The position numbers were made by a program, and so were the translations under genes. Positions 45,202-55,313 of a stretch of 64,000 bases of DNA are shown one piece after another. The stretch spans positions 61,354-125,353 of the forward strand of contig JAAEOK010000037.1 of NCBI GenBank assembly GCA_024244705.1. Reading direction: 5' to 3'. The DNA comes from Alphaproteobacteria bacterium. Lineage in GTDB: Bacteria > Pseudomonadota > Alphaproteobacteria > JAAEOK01. Within the stretch, counting starts at the first letter, position 1; every line of letters begins with the position of its first letter. The notes under the pieces are model-generated. The model was not told the origin of the DNA, ran no database searches, and saw only the letters and a list, made by a program, of their open reading frames with translations.

Positions 45202-45816
45202 TTAAGGCACCGCCATACCCCGCGCGACGGCCGGGCGCGCGCTCACCGAATCGTACCAGCGTTTGACATCGGGAAATTCAGCCAAATCGATACCCTGCCA
45301 TTCGTGCCGCGCACACCACGGATAGGTGACGATGTCGGCGATCGAGTAGTCATCGGCGAGGTGCTCATGATCGCTCAGCCGCTTGTCCAGCACACCGTAA
45401 AGCCGCCTGGTCTCATTGGTATAGCGATCGATGGCGTAGGGAATCTCCTCGTTGGCGAAGCGCCGGAAATGATGGGCCTGACCGAACATCGGCCCGACTC
45501 CGCCCATCTGGAACATGAGCCACTCCATAACCTCGTACCGGGCACGCGGTTCGGCCGGCAGCAGCCGGCCCGACTTTTCCGCCAGATAGATTACGATCGC
45601 CGCGGATTCGAAAAGGGCGATCGGCGCGCCATCCGGACCCTCGGGATCGACAATCGCCGGGATCTTATTGTTGGGGCTGATCCGAAGGAAATCCGGCTCA
45701 TACTGATCGCCCTTCGTAATATCGATCGGATGGACTCGGTAGGGTGCCTCGATTTCCTCCAACATGATGGAGGCTTTACGCCCGTTGGGCGTAGACCACG
45801 TGTAAAGATCGATCAT
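45202..45816 (-). CDS. Glutathione S-transferase (YfcG/YghU-like)
   Basis: A 204-residue GST. LYTWSTPNGRKASIMLEE contains the Thr-Pro-Asn of the nu-class (YfcG/YghU) active site. PAIVDPEGPDGAPIALFESAAIVIYLAEKSG follows, then the helical domain with QMGGVGPMFGQAHHF and YSIADIVTYPW. Likely glutathione-dependent disulfide reductase or peroxidase. It is a close paralogue of the next gene upstream, 26 bases away on the same strand, indicating tandem duplication. Confidence 0.9.
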   Translation of the reverse strand: MIDLYTWSTPNGRKASIMLEEIEAPYRVHPIDITKGDQYEPDFLRISPNNKIPAIVDPEGPDGAPIALFESAAIVIYLAEKSGRLLPAEPRARYEVMEWLMFQMGGVGPMFGQAHHFRRFANEEIPYAIDRYTNETRRLYGVLDKRLSDHEHLADDYSIADIVTYPWCARHEWQGIDLAEFPDVKRWYDSVSARPAVARGMAVP

Positions 45817-45842
45817 GGTATCCCCTTACGCGATAATGGCGG

Positions 45843-46532
45843 CTATCGGCGCGCGAACTGTGTTGCGCCGAACAGCACTTCCTTCTCCTCGTCCGAAAAC
45901 CCCTCCCTGCGTTTGTCGGACAAAACGGCGACGCCGCGCTCCACCGCCGGGCGTGCCGCGATAGCCCGGTGCCAGCGCTCGAGATTGGGATAGTCGGCGA
46001 GCGTCTGGCCCTGCCGGTCGGGGTTTCGCAGCCAGGGAAATGTCGCGATATCCGCGATCGAATAATCGCCGGCCAGATAATCGCGGTCGGCGAGTCGCTT
46101 GTCGATCACGCGGTAGAGACGGGCGGCCTCACTCGTGTAACGATCGATGGCGTAAGTGATCGGATCCGGTGCGTAATTGCGAAAGTGGTGCGCCTGACCC
46201 AGCATCGGACCGACGCCGCCCATCTGAAACATCAGCCACTGCAACACTTCGTAGCGGCTGCGCTCGTGGTCCGGTAGGAATTTTCCGCTTTTCTCCGCGA
46301 GATAGATCAGGATTGCGCCACTTTCGAATAGAGAAATCGGCTGGCCGTCCGGCCCCTCCGAATCGACGATCGCCGGGATGCGATTGTTCGGGCTGATGGC
46401 GAGGAACTCGGGTTTGAACTGGTCCCCGGCGCCGATGTCGATTGGGTGGACGGTGTAGGGCACGCCGATTTCTTCGAGCATGATATGAACCTTGTGCCCA
46501 TTGGGCGTCGCCCAAGTGTAGACATCGATCAT
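45843..46532 (-). CDS. Glutathione S-transferase (YfcG-like), paralogue
   Basis: About 229 residues. VYTWATPNGHKVHIMLEE, SPNNRIPAIVDSEGPDGQPISLFESGAILIYLAEKSGKF and YSIADIATFPW parallel the neighbour at 45202. It carries a C-terminal extension (SDEEKEVLFGATQF) typical of YfcG. ATG 46532, with GAAGGG upstream, gives the same N-terminus as the paralogue; ATG 46547 would add five residues. The pair is probably one transcription unit. Confidence 0.9.
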   Translation of the reverse strand: MIDVYTWATPNGHKVHIMLEEIGVPYTVHPIDIGAGDQFKPEFLAISPNNRIPAIVDSEGPDGQPISLFESGAILIYLAEKSGKFLPDHERSRYEVLQWLMFQMGGVGPMLGQAHHFRNYAPDPITYAIDRYTSEAARLYRVIDKRLADRDYLAGDYSIADIATFPWLRNPDRQGQTLADYPNLERWHRAIAARPAVERGVAVLSDKRREGFSDEEKEVLFGATQFARR

Positions 46533-46649
46533 TTTTTTGCCCTTCATAGGTTGTAAGTCGGCGTGACATGCTGTAGCCGGCCCCTTGAATTAGATTGAGC
46601 GGGCCTGTTCGGCAAGGGCGATGAATTTTTTCACCGGAAAGGCGGGGAA

Positions 46650-48140
46650 TTGATCACGACGATTGCACACCTTCGTATCCGATTCCCGTCGGCCCTGCGG
46701 CAAGTCCTACTTGTCATGGCCGTGGCAGCCGGTACCTGGTCGATGCCCCCCGCCGCCTTGGCCGAGGGTACCGATGCCGAGGCGCATTGGCGCCGCACCC
46801 TCGAGACCGGCCGCTCGGCGCTGGACAGCGGCAATCTCGTCGTCGCCGAGAATTTCGTCCGCCAAGCCATACACGAGGCCAAGAACCTCGGGCCGGCACC
46901 GGCCAACAACCTCGCGCTCGCCGAAAGTTACGAGGCGATGGCCGAAGTTCAGGCAAAACTGGACGATATGGCCCGTGCCCAGCATATGATGAACGAGGCA
47001 CTCGCCATCCGAAGGGCGACTCAGCCGTCGAATCACCCCGATCTCGGCCGTGCGGCGCTGCGCTTTGCCGATCTCATGCGCCAACGCGGCGACTACGATC
47101 AGGCCGAACGCCTCTATCGCGATTCAATCGATGCGATCACGTCTGCCTTAGGCCCAACCGATGTCTTGCTCGCCGACGCCTATTACGGGCTGGCGCTGAA
47201 CGAAATGGAGCAGGGCCGAATCGAATCCGCCGACAAATCGTTGTTGCGGTCGCTATCGATCCTCGGAATTCAGGACGATCGCGTGGTTCGCGAACATCTG
47301 CCCGACCTGCGCTCCGTCGCCGAACGCTACCAAAGAATGGGGCTCACCGACGACGCCGTCCGGGTGATGCGCCAGGCGATGAACCTTTACGAACGCCACT
47401 ATGCCGTCGACCATCCCTATTTCGAGCAGACCATGCTCGCGCTCGGCACCTCCCAACTCGACCGCGGCCTCGGCGCGGACGCTCGCGGCACGTTCGACAA
47501 CGGCACCGACAAGATGCTTGTCGCCCTCGGCCCCAGCTCGGAACGGGTGGCAACGACGATGGAAAAAATTGCCGGGTTGTTCGACACCTACGAGCAGCCG
47601 GACGACGCCGAGGCCTTCTATAAGAAAGCGCTGGCGACTCGTCAGAATTCGCTCGGCGTCAGCGACGCCCAAAAGGTGCGCAGCCTGGTCAAGCTCGGCG
47701 ATTTGGCCCGCCAGCGCGGTGAAACCACGCGCGCCGCGGACTATTACCGCGAGGCCATCCAGATCGGTGAAACCCGCCTCGGACCGAACGAGGTCGAAAC
47801 CGCTTACGCCTATTCCAACATGGCCTTGATCCTTTGGGACAGCGGTCAGATCGCCGAGGCGGACCGGCTGTGGGAACGGGCATTGGCGATTTACGAGCAA
47901 AGATTGGGGGCCGGCGATGCGACCGTCGCGACGGTGGCCTTCAACCTTGGCCAACTCCGGCACGGACAATCGCAGTATGATTCTGCCGAAGCCCTCTATC
48001 GGAAAGCGCTCGACATACGCGAGCGGACCCTCGGACCGACCCATCCCGACACCATCAAGACCATCAACATGTACGCGCTATTGCTCGACCGCGTGGGCCG
48101 GCCCGACGAAGCGGCGCAGATACGCGCGCGGGTAAAATAG
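46650..48140 (+). CDS. Exported tetratricopeptide-repeat protein
   Basis: A 496-residue protein from TTG 46650, with GGCGGGG just upstream. The start has a basic segment, a hydrophobic core (VLLVMAVAAGTW) and A-L-A cleavage, so it is exported. The rest is a chain of TPRs of the kinesin-light-chain/TPR_12 type (for example YDQAERLYRDSIDAI, YDSAEALYRKALDIRERTLGPTHPDT), spaced about 42 residues. Such proteins are scaffolds. No partner domain is present. Confidence 0.85.
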   Translation: MITTIAHLRIRFPSALRQVLLVMAVAAGTWSMPPAALAEGTDAEAHWRRTLETGRSALDSGNLVVAENFVRQAIHEAKNLGPAPANNLALAESYEAMAEVQAKLDDMARAQHMMNEALAIRRATQPSNHPDLGRAALRFADLMRQRGDYDQAERLYRDSIDAITSALGPTDVLLADAYYGLALNEMEQGRIESADKSLLRSLSILGIQDDRVVREHLPDLRSVAERYQRMGLTDDAVRVMRQAMNLYERHYAVDHPYFEQTMLALGTSQLDRGLGADARGTFDNGTDKMLVALGPSSERVATTMEKIAGLFDTYEQPDDAEAFYKKALATRQNSLGVSDAQKVRSLVKLGDLARQRGETTRAADYYREAIQIGETRLGPNEVETAYAYSNMALILWDSGQIAEADRLWERALAIYEQRLGAGDATVATVAFNLGQLRHGQSQYDSAEALYRKALDIRERTLGPTHPDTIKTINMYALLLDRVGRPDEAAQIRARVK

Positions 48141-48167
48141 CAACCACACCGGTCGGGAACGCCATCC

Positions 48168-49625
48168 CTACCCGCTGAGCTTCTCCCGCAGCAACTGGTT
48201 GACCAAGGCGGGATTGGCTTTGCCCTTGGTCGCCTTCATCACCTGACCGACGAACCAGCCGAGAACTTTATCGTTGCCGGCGCGGAATTGGTCGGCCTGG
48301 CCCGGATTGTCCGCGATGATCCGATCGACCTCTGCCTCGATCTCGCCGCGGTCGGTAATCTGCTCGAGACCCCGCGTCGCGACGATGTCCGCCGCGTTGC
48401 CGCCGGTCTTGTACATCTCGTCGAACACGTCCTTGGCGATACGACCCGAGATCGTTTTAGCCGCCAAAAGGTCGATCAATCCGCCAAGGTTTGTCGCGGC
48501 GACCGGTGATTCGTCGATATCATGGCCGGCCTTGTTGAGCCGGCCGAGCAATTCGTGAATTACCCAATTGGCGGCGACCTTGCCATCCCGGCCGGCGGCG
48601 ACGGTTTCGAAATAGTCGGCACGCGACCGCTCCTGGACGAGAATTCCGGCGTCTTCCGCGCTAACGCCGTAGGTTTCGATCAACCGCGACCGCTTCTCGT
48701 CGGGCAGCTCCGGCAGCGTGCGGCGGATCTCGTCGATCCATTCCTCGTCGAGCTCCAATGGCAGAAGATCGGGGTCGGGGAAATAACGATAATCGTGGGC
48801 CTCTTCCTTGCTTCGCATCGAACGGGTGACGCCTTCTCCGGAATCGAACAACCGCGTCTCCTGGTCGATCGTCCCACCGTCCTCGAGGATTTCGATCTGG
48901 CGGCGTGCCTCATAGTCGATTGCCTCGCGCACGAAGCGAATCGAATTGACGTTCTTGATCTCGCACCGGGTGCCGAGTTCGGTCGACCCGGCCCGGCGCA
49001 CCGACACGTTGACATCGGCCCGCATCGAGCCCTCTTCCATATTGCCGTCGCAGGTACCGAGATAACGCAGGATGGAGCGTACCTTGGTGAGGTATGCCGC
49101 CGCTTCGTCGCCGCCTCGGAGGTCGGGCTCGGAAACGATTTCCATCAATGCCACGCCGGCCCGGTTGAGGTCGACGAAGGTCTTGGTCCGATCCTGGTCG
49201 TGGAGACTCTTACCGGCGTCCTGCTCGAGATGCAGGCGGGTAATACCGACCACCCGCGTCTCGCCCCCCGGCAGGTCAACATGGACCTCGCCGCGGCCGA
49301 CAACCGGTTGTAAATATTGCGAGATCTGATAGCCCGGCGGCAGGTCGGGATAGAAATAGTTCTTACGATCAAACACCGAATAGCGATTGATCTCGGCCTT
49401 GAGCCCGAGACCCGTTCGCACCGCCTGGACGACGCAATGCTCGTTGATCACCGGCAGCATACCGGGCATGGCGGCATCAACCAGCGATACCTGTGTATTC
49501 GGGTCCGCACCAAAGTCGGTCGCGGCACCCGAAAAGAGCTTGGCCTGGGAGACGACTTGGGCATGAATTTCGAGCCCGATCACCATTTCCCAATCGCCAC
49601 CCTCGCCCTTGATCATTTCCGCCAT
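48168..49625 (-). CDS. gatB: Aspartyl/glutamyl-tRNA(Asn/Gln) amidotransferase subunit B
   Basis: About 485 residues. [67 protein letters not shown] and the C-terminal GatB/YqeY helices are typical. It phosphorylates Glu-tRNA(Gln)/Asp-tRNA(Asn) for transamidation. ATG 49625 is chosen; it is 4 bases after the GNAT gene stop. It ends the gatC-gatA-GNAT-gatB operon. Confidence 0.96.
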   Translation of the reverse strand: MAEMIKGEGGDWEMVIGLEIHAQVVSQAKLFSGAATDFGADPNTQVSLVDAAMPGMLPVINEHCVVQAVRTGLGLKAEINRYSVFDRKNYFYPDLPPGYQISQYLQPVVGRGEVHVDLPGGETRVVGITRLHLEQDAGKSLHDQDRTKTFVDLNRAGVALMEIVSEPDLRGGDEAAAYLTKVRSILRYLGTCDGNMEEGSMRADVNVSVRRAGSTELGTRCEIKNVNSIRFVREAIDYEARRQIEILEDGGTIDQETRLFDSGEGVTRSMRSKEEAHDYRYFPDPDLLPLELDEEWIDEIRRTLPELPDEKRSRLIETYGVSAEDAGILVQERSRADYFETVAAGRDGKVAANWVIHELLGRLNKAGHDIDESPVAATNLGGLIDLLAAKTISGRIAKDVFDEMYKTGGNAADIVATRGLEQITDRGEIEAEVDRIIADNPGQADQFRAGNDKVLGWFVGQVMKATKGKANPALVNQLLREKLSG

Positions 49626-49629
49626 CGCT

Positions 49630-50088
49630 TCAATCCACCCGCCGTTCGAGGGTGCACCGCCCGGTGTCGACAAAGCCGCGGGCGGCATACCAATCCCTGA
49701 GCTTGGTCGTGGTCTGCGCATGCGGTGTCAGGACGATCTCGACGTCGTGGCAACCCTCTTTCCGCGCCCACTCCATCGCCGCCTCGATCAATTGCGTCGC
49801 GACACCGTTGCCGCGCCATTCGGGAACCACATAGAGGTCCTCGAGTTCGGCATAGAGGCCGACCTCGAGCCCAAACGACGTGCTCATCGCAGCAACACCA
49901 ACGTTTCCTCCCCTCGCTTCGGCGAGGAACGCCGCGGTATCAGGGCGCTGCAGCAGGCTCCGCAAATTCGCCGCGACGCCGTCAACGGCATCGTTGAATC
50001 CTTCTTCGCGATAGAATCGCTCGAACAACGGCGTCATCCCCGCATGGTCGCCAAGGGTAGCACGGCGAACCGAGGCGGCCCTGTCCAT
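49630..50088 (-). CDS. GNAT-family N-acetyltransferase inside the gat operon
   Basis: A 152-residue GNAT fold. [20 protein letters not shown] at the start, [28 protein letters not shown] as the acetyl-CoA pyrophosphate loop (R/Q-x-x-G-x-G/A), and [15 protein letters not shown] near the end. The start overlaps the gatA stop by one base (TGATG) and its end is 4 bases from gatB, so it is co-transcribed. Its acceptor is unknown; insertion of a GNAT between gatA and gatB occurs in other alphaproteobacteria. Confidence 0.87.
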   Translation of the reverse strand: MDRAASVRRATLGDHAGMTPLFERFYREEGFNDAVDGVAANLRSLLQRPDTAAFLAEARGGNVGVAAMSTSFGLEVGLYAELEDLYVVPEWRGNGVATQLIEAAMEWARKEGCHDVEIVLTPHAQTTTKLRDWYAARGFVDTGRCTLERRVD

Positions 50089-51569
50089 CAGGCCGCTCCG
50101 GCATCGAAGGCCGGCCGCGCCGAGAAGTCGGCAGCCTCCTCAAGCACGCCGCCCACGCGCAATACCGTCGCCTCGTCGAACGCGCGCCCGATCAGCTGTA
50201 GCCCAAGCGGAAGCCCGTCGCTGGACAGTCCCGCCGGCACGGAGATCGCCGGAAGCCCGGCTAAGCTCGACGGCACGGTAAAGACGTCATTGAGATACAT
50301 GGCGATTGGGTCGTCGTTCTTTTCACCGATCGCGAATGCCGCGCTCGGCGCGGTCGGTGTCAGGATGGCATCGACTTTCTCGAAGGCTTCGGCAAAATCC
50401 CGGACGATTAGCGCCCGCACGCGCTGTGCCTTGAGGTAATAGGCGTCATAGTAGCCGGCGGACAGGACATAGGTGCCTATCAGCACGCGTCGCCGGACCT
50501 CGGCGCCAAAACCGGCGCCCCGGGTCTCCTCATACATGTCGACCAGCGCGTCGGCGTTGACCCGAAGCCCATAGCGGACCCCGTCGTAACGGGCGAGATT
50601 CGACGACGCCTCGGCAGGGCCAATGATGTAGTAAGTCGGCAGGGCATATTTGGTATGGGGCAGGGAAATATCGACCATTTCGGCGCCGGCCGCGGTCAGC
50701 CAGTCGATGCCCCGGCGCCAAAGCTTGTCGATGTCTGCGGGTATGCCGTCCATGCGATACTCGGCCGGAATTCCGATTTTCAGGCCGTGGACGTCGCCGC
50801 TGAGCGCGGCCTCGAAATCGGGTACCGGCAACGGCGCCGATGTGGAATCCTTCGCGTCGTGACCGGCCATCGCGCCAAGCATGATGGCGGCGTCGTGCAC
50901 AGTCCGGGCCAAAGGCCCGGCCTGATCCAGCGACGAGGCGAAGGCGACGATCCCCCATCGCGAGCATCGGCCATAGGTCGGCTTCATGCCGACAATGCCA
51001 CAGAACGAGGCCGGTTGGCGGATCGAGCCCCCGGTGTCGGTGCCGGTGGCGGCGATGGCGGCGCGCGCCGCGACCGCCGACGCCGAGCCCCCGGAGGACC
51101 CCCCCGGCACGAGCGGCCGGTTGTCGCCCTCGCGCCGCCATGGGTTCTCGACCGGGCCGTAGTAGCTGGTGACATTGGACGAGCCCATGGCGAACTCGTC
51201 GAGGTTGGCCTTGCCAAGAAAGACGGCACCGGCGGCCTTGAGATTGACGGTCACCGTCGATTCGTAAGTCGGCCGAAATCCGTCGAGGATGTGCGAACCC
51301 GCCGTTGTCAGCACCCCCTCGGTGCAGAACAAGTCCTTGATGGCAATCGGTATGCCGTCCATGGCCCCCGTCTCGCCGGACCGCCGCCTTTGGTCGGACA
51401 AGGCGGCCTCCGCCAGCGCCTGCTCCGGCGTCTCGGTGATGAAGGCATTCAAGGGACGCACCGCCTCGACGGCGCGGACATGAGCCTCGGTCAGTTCCGC
51501 CGCGGTGAATTCACCCGAATCCAATCCGGCTCGGGCCTGCGCCAGGGTCAGGTCAGTCAACACCGCCAT
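50088..51569 (-). CDS. gatA: Aspartyl/glutamyl-tRNA(Asn/Gln) amidotransferase subunit A
   Basis: About 493 residues. The amidase signature is present: PIAIKDLFC (Lys), [14 protein letters not shown] and [25 protein letters not shown] with the Ser-Ser-Lys triad. [25 protein letters not shown] is GatA-specific. It frees ammonia from glutamine for the tRNA transamidation. It overlaps gatC by one base (TGATG), the start used here. Confidence 0.96.
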   Translation of the reverse strand: MAVLTDLTLAQARAGLDSGEFTAAELTEAHVRAVEAVRPLNAFITETPEQALAEAALSDQRRRSGETGAMDGIPIAIKDLFCTEGVLTTAGSHILDGFRPTYESTVTVNLKAAGAVFLGKANLDEFAMGSSNVTSYYGPVENPWRREGDNRPLVPGGSSGGSASAVAARAAIAATGTDTGGSIRQPASFCGIVGMKPTYGRCSRWGIVAFASSLDQAGPLARTVHDAAIMLGAMAGHDAKDSTSAPLPVPDFEAALSGDVHGLKIGIPAEYRMDGIPADIDKLWRRGIDWLTAAGAEMVDISLPHTKYALPTYYIIGPAEASSNLARYDGVRYGLRVNADALVDMYEETRGAGFGAEVRRRVLIGTYVLSAGYYDAYYLKAQRVRALIVRDFAEAFEKVDAILTPTAPSAAFAIGEKNDDPIAMYLNDVFTVPSSLAGLPAISVPAGLSSDGLPLGLQLIGRAFDEATVLRVGGVLEEAADFSARPAFDAGAA

Positions 51570-51856
51570 CACTCAACCACCTTGGGCACGGTGAAGAATC
51601 CTTTGGTCGGTGCCGGCGCATTTGCCAACACCTGGTCCGGATAGCCACCGTCGGTGACCGCATCGGGACGGCGCGGCAGTTCCTGGCTGGTCACGCTGGT
51701 CAGCGGAGGCACATCGGACGTGTCGATCTCGTCGAGCTGCTCCACCCAACTCAGAATGTTGGTGAGTTCGCCGGTCAAGGCCGCGAGTTCTCGGTCCGGA
51801 ACTCGAATACGAGCCAAGTGTGCGATACGCGCAACCGTGGCCTTGTCTAGCGCCAT
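51569..51856 (-). CDS. gatC: Aspartyl/glutamyl-tRNA(Asn/Gln) amidotransferase subunit C
   Basis: A 95-residue protein. [48 protein letters not shown] is the GatC consensus, and the tail F-F-T-V-P-K-V-V-E is typical. It stabilises GatAB. ATG 51856 is taken; longer frames upstream are out of family. First gene of the operon, divergent from ruvX. Confidence 0.95.
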   Translation of the reverse strand: MALDKATVARIAHLARIRVPDRELAALTGELTNILSWVEQLDEIDTSDVPPLTSVTSQELPRRPDAVTDGGYPDQVLANAPAPTKGFFTVPKVVE

Positions 51857-52001
51857 GATGCTCCGCTCCTCGAATAGGCGGGAAATTTTGGTGGTACAGA
51901 AAACGGCGCGGACCTTATCACCGGGTCCAAGCTGTCGCAAGGCGACGGGACGGCCCGTCGCCGCTTGTGCAGGGGTGCCGCGCCCTGTATTCAATCGGCG
52001 C

Positions 52002-52475
52002 ATGCCCGTCGTCGACCTCGAAAACCTCCCCGCACTCCTGGAATCGGGCCAACGCCTGATGGGCCTCGATGTTGGCAGCAAGACTGTCGGAATCGCCGTA
52101 TCCGATAGCGATTTTAGGATCGCGACACCGGTTGAGATCCTGCGCAGGACTAAATTCCGCGCCGATGCGGAAAGGTTGTTTGAGACGGTTGTCGATCGCA
52201 ATGTCGGCGGCCTTGTCATCGGGCTTCCGGTCAATATGAACGGCAGCGAGGGGCCGCGATGTCAGTCCGTCCGGCAATTCGTCGCAAACCTGATCGAACG
52301 CCGCGACATGCCGGCGACATTCTGGGACGAGAGGCTGTCGACGGTGGCGGTAACGCGGACCATGCTCGACGCCGACATCTCGCGGAAGCGCCGCGGTAAA
52401 GTCGTCGACAAGCTCGCCGCGGCCTATATCCTTCAGGGCGCGTTGGACAGCCTAAATCTTCGTCAGAACCGTTAA
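52002..52475 (+). CDS. ruvX: Putative pre-16S rRNA nuclease (YqgF/RuvX)
   Basis: A 157-residue RNase H-fold protein. [54 protein letters not shown] and [14 protein letters not shown] are standard for YqgF, with the acidic active-site residues in GLDVG, DERLST and DKLAA. It processes the 5' end of 16S rRNA. ATG 52002 fits the usual length. Divergent from gatC and 26 bases before the aldose dehydrogenase gene. Confidence 0.94.
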   Translation: MPVVDLENLPALLESGQRLMGLDVGSKTVGIAVSDSDFRIATPVEILRRTKFRADAERLFETVVDRNVGGLVIGLPVNMNGSEGPRCQSVRQFVANLIERRDMPATFWDERLSTVAVTRTMLDADISRKRRGKVVDKLAAAYILQGALDSLNLRQNR

Positions 52476-52501
52476 ATGGCGATCGCACCGCGGAGAACCA
52501 G

Positions 52502-53659
52502 ATGTCGATGTTACCTGTCTTGAGGGGACCGTCCACTCGAGTCACCGCCGCCCTTTACGGTGGGTTGATCTTGATCCTGGCGTCCTGCAATAGCGATGCC
52601 GAAACCTACCAGAGCGAGGACTATGACCTGAAGGTCGAGACTGTCGCCGAGGGCCTGACCAATCCATGGGGGCTCGCGTTTCTCCCAGATGGCAGAATGC
52701 TGGTGAGCGAGCGCCCGGGACGGCTCCGCATCGTCGAGGATGATGGCCGGCTGTCACCGCCGTTGGATGGCTTGCCCCCGATTTTCGCATCGGGTCAAGG
52801 CGGCTTGCTCGACGTCATTCTCGATCCCGAAGTCGAGCAGAACGCGGTTATCTATTTGTCCTACGCCGAGCCGGGTCCAGGTGGGGCCGGAACGGCGGTT
52901 GCGCGCGCGGTTCTCGACCGCGAAGGGAATCGTATATCCGACGTCGAGGTCATCTTCCGCCAAGCACCCAAGACCAATACCGGGATCCATTTTGGATCGC
53001 GGCTCGTCTTCGACCGCGCCGGCAAGTTGTTCATCACAATCGGCGAACGGGGCGAGCGGGATCGGGCGCAGGATTTCACCATCAACCGCGGCCAAGTGAT
53101 CCGCATCAACCGTGACGGCTCCATCCCCGAAGACAACCCCTTCGTCGGCAGGGAAGGCTATCGGCCCGAGGTGTGGTCCTACGGTCACCGTAATCCGCAG
53201 GGCGCGGCGCTCCATCCGGACACCGGCGAGTTCTGGGAGGTCGAGCACGGCGCCCAGGGCGGCGATGAGATAAACATACCCGAGGCCGGTCGAAACTATG
53301 GCTGGCCGGTCATCTCCTACGGCCGCCATTATTCCGGCCAGAAGATCGGCGTCGGCACCCACAAGGACGGCATGGAGCAACCGGTTCACTACTGGGACCC
53401 TTCGATCGCGCCGTCGGGCATGATGTTCTACACTGGCGATAAGTTCCCGGCCTGGAAGGGAAATCTGTTCATCGGTGCATTGAAGTTCCGTCTCGTTTCC
53501 CGGCTAGTCCTCGATGGCGATACCGTGGTCGCGGAGGAGCGCATCCTCGGCGGATTGCAGGAACGAATACGCGACGTCCGACAGGGCCCCGATGGGTATA
53601 TCTACCTGCTCACGGATTCGGGCGATGGCCGTATATTGCGGGTCACGCCGGCTGACTGA
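52502..53659 (+). CDS. PQQ-dependent soluble aldose sugar dehydrogenase (YliI-like), lipoprotein
   Basis: A 385-residue beta-propeller enzyme. The N-terminus has a lipobox LASC (Cys29), so it is membrane-anchored. [28 protein letters not shown], then [14 protein letters not shown] with the catalytic His, [30 protein letters not shown] and [12 protein letters not shown] are typical. It oxidises aldoses in the periplasm with PQQ. It follows ruvX closely but has its own ribosome site. Confidence 0.92.
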   Translation: MSMLPVLRGPSTRVTAALYGGLILILASCNSDAETYQSEDYDLKVETVAEGLTNPWGLAFLPDGRMLVSERPGRLRIVEDDGRLSPPLDGLPPIFASGQGGLLDVILDPEVEQNAVIYLSYAEPGPGGAGTAVARAVLDREGNRISDVEVIFRQAPKTNTGIHFGSRLVFDRAGKLFITIGERGERDRAQDFTINRGQVIRINRDGSIPEDNPFVGREGYRPEVWSYGHRNPQGAALHPDTGEFWEVEHGAQGGDEINIPEAGRNYGWPVISYGRHYSGQKIGVGTHKDGMEQPVHYWDPSIAPSGMMFYTGDKFPAWKGNLFIGALKFRLVSRLVLDGDTVVAEERILGGLQERIRDVRQGPDGYIYLLTDSGDGRILRVTPAD

Positions 53660-53851
53660 TGGCCCTGCCTGGGATGCCCAATCCAACATAAATTCGCCAA
53701 CTACCGGCACCAGGTCGCTGGCCCTTCCGTCACGAGTAGACCGTGGCAGAGGAAATCTGCCCAAGAAATCACGGTTCCGATTGCGCCGCCGCCGGAGGCC
53801 GAATATCTTGGGGGTCACGCTGAACAAATATCGGTCAGGCTAAAGACGGCA

Positions 53852-54163
53852 ATGCAGGCGCGCCAAGAGCCGGAGGGTATCTTCGATGCCGAAACATGGG
53901 TGCGGCACGCGGAATCGCTGGGCTATGGCCTCACCGTCCTGATCGACCGAGAGACGCTAAAACCGGGGCAAATTCGCCTCGCGCTGCCCGGTCCCCGGCC
54001 GCTCCCACCGGACAGCGAGGCTGATCCCTTACGGCAAATCTGTATGGAACCAAGCGGATCACGATCACCGATGAGCGATGATCGATGGTGGGCTAACGTG
54101 CGCGACTACCTGCTCGCGAGCGGGCGCTACAGCCTTGCCGCACCGGAAGATTCCGACTCGTAA
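53852..54163 (+). CDS. Hypothetical protein, uncertain gene
   Basis: A 103-residue frame with no recognisable family, no signal peptide and no membrane helix. It contains FDAETWVRHAESLGYGLTVLID and a Pro-rich loop. The ribosome site is weak (AAAGACGG). It occupies the 527-base gap between the aldose dehydrogenase and the esterase; the other 200 bases show nothing else. It may be non-coding. Confidence 0.3.
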   Translation: MQARQEPEGIFDAETWVRHAESLGYGLTVLIDRETLKPGQIRLALPGPRPLPPDSEADPLRQICMEPSGSRSPMSDDRWWANVRDYLLASGRYSLAAPEDSDS

Positions 54164-54186
54164 TCGCAACGGCACCCTTCCCGCGC

Positions 54187-55233
54187 CTATCTTGTCGGCA
54201 TGGCGTGGCGCGCAAAAAAATCGAGGATGTGCGCGGTCGCGTCGATATCGTCGTTGGTCTCACCAATAAGGAATCGCGGCAAATAGGGCCGCCGGCCGGG
54301 CCAGGTATGACCGCCGCCTTCGACGCGATAGAGCGTGACCTCGGTTCCCGCACGGCAGGGCAGGTAGCGCTCCACGACGACCCGGCTGTCGTCATCGCGA
54401 TCGGTATCCGGCAGGGCAACGATCTTGGCCGGCCCGAGACAGCCGTTCAGCACCACCCATCGCGCGACGGTCTCCGGCGTCGAGCGCACCTCTCCCAGTT
54501 TGCGCCGGCCGAAACCGATGGTTCCGCCGCCATAGGGAAAGATTGGATCGTCGGTGCCGTTGATCAGCATCACCGGCAGCGGACGTATCGGATCGCAGCG
54601 GTCGGCCATGGCCATCGGAAAGCTTGCCGTGAGCGCCGCCACGGCGGCGAACGTGTCTGCCGCCTCGCACGCCAAACGAAGCGCCATCATGCCGCCGTTG
54701 GAGATTCCGGCCACATAAACTCGGCCGCGATCTACGGGATAGCGGGTCGCCACCGTCTCGAGGACAGCGCGCAAGAACGCAACGTCGTCGACATCGCCTT
54801 CGTGGGTCGAATAGGAAACGTCCGGGCGGCCATCGTTCCAGTGCCGCTCGAACCCCTGCGGATAGACGATGAGCAGATTACGCGCCTTGGCGTAGACGTC
54901 GAAATTCAGGTATCCGGCAAATTGCTCGGCCCGCCCAGCCCCGCCGTGGAGGGCGAAAACGACTCCCATCGGACGGTCGGGGGCTCCCGCGATTGGAGCA
55001 TGGATGTGGTATTCGCGCTCCAAACCACCAATTGTTATCGTGTCGGAATGAAAGGCTACCGCCGAAGCCGGCGTAGAGATGGAAATCACAGCCAATATCG
55101 CTAGTCCCACCGTCAGAACGGCTCTAATAATTGGGCAGGAGAGACCGGCGCCGGTTCGAGAACGGTCGACGGTGCTATCCGCGGGAGATGAGATGTGTTG
55201 CGGCGACACGGCTCGGCGCCCTCCAATTCGCAA
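54187..55233 (-). CDS. Exported esterase/PHB-depolymerase-like protein (CE1/LpqC type)
   Basis: A 348-residue protein with an N-terminal hydrophobic export segment (IIRAVLTVGLAILAVISIS, about 36-54) ending ASA. VVFALHGGAGRAEQFAGYLNFDVYA, the nucleophile motif AGISNGGMMALRLACE, the acid in INGTDDPIFPYGGG and the His in EGGGHTWPG form the Ser-Asp-His set of feruloyl/acetyl-xylan esterase and extracellular PHB depolymerase relatives. The start at 55233 gives a long n-region; a later start is possible. Confidence 0.88.
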   Translation of the reverse strand: MRIGGRRAVSPQHISSPADSTVDRSRTGAGLSCPIIRAVLTVGLAILAVISISTPASAVAFHSDTITIGGLEREYHIHAPIAGAPDRPMGVVFALHGGAGRAEQFAGYLNFDVYAKARNLLIVYPQGFERHWNDGRPDVSYSTHEGDVDDVAFLRAVLETVATRYPVDRGRVYVAGISNGGMMALRLACEAADTFAAVAALTASFPMAMADRCDPIRPLPVMLINGTDDPIFPYGGGTIGFGRRKLGEVRSTPETVARWVVLNGCLGPAKIVALPDTDRDDDSRVVVERYLPCRAGTEVTLYRVEGGGHTWPGRRPYLPRFLIGETNDDIDATAHILDFFARHAMPTR

Positions 55234-55313
55234 AACAGCCTAACCCATGGCACGAGGCAAAGAATTTTTCCCTGCGCGGCCGGCTGGACTCGCGGAAAAT
55301 CTGGTAAAAACAG

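Noticed and set aside
46650..48140. Alternative reading frames of the TPR protein (for example 46787-47623) as genes
   Set aside because: Arg-rich shifted-frame products of a GC-rich gene; the TPR frame is clear.
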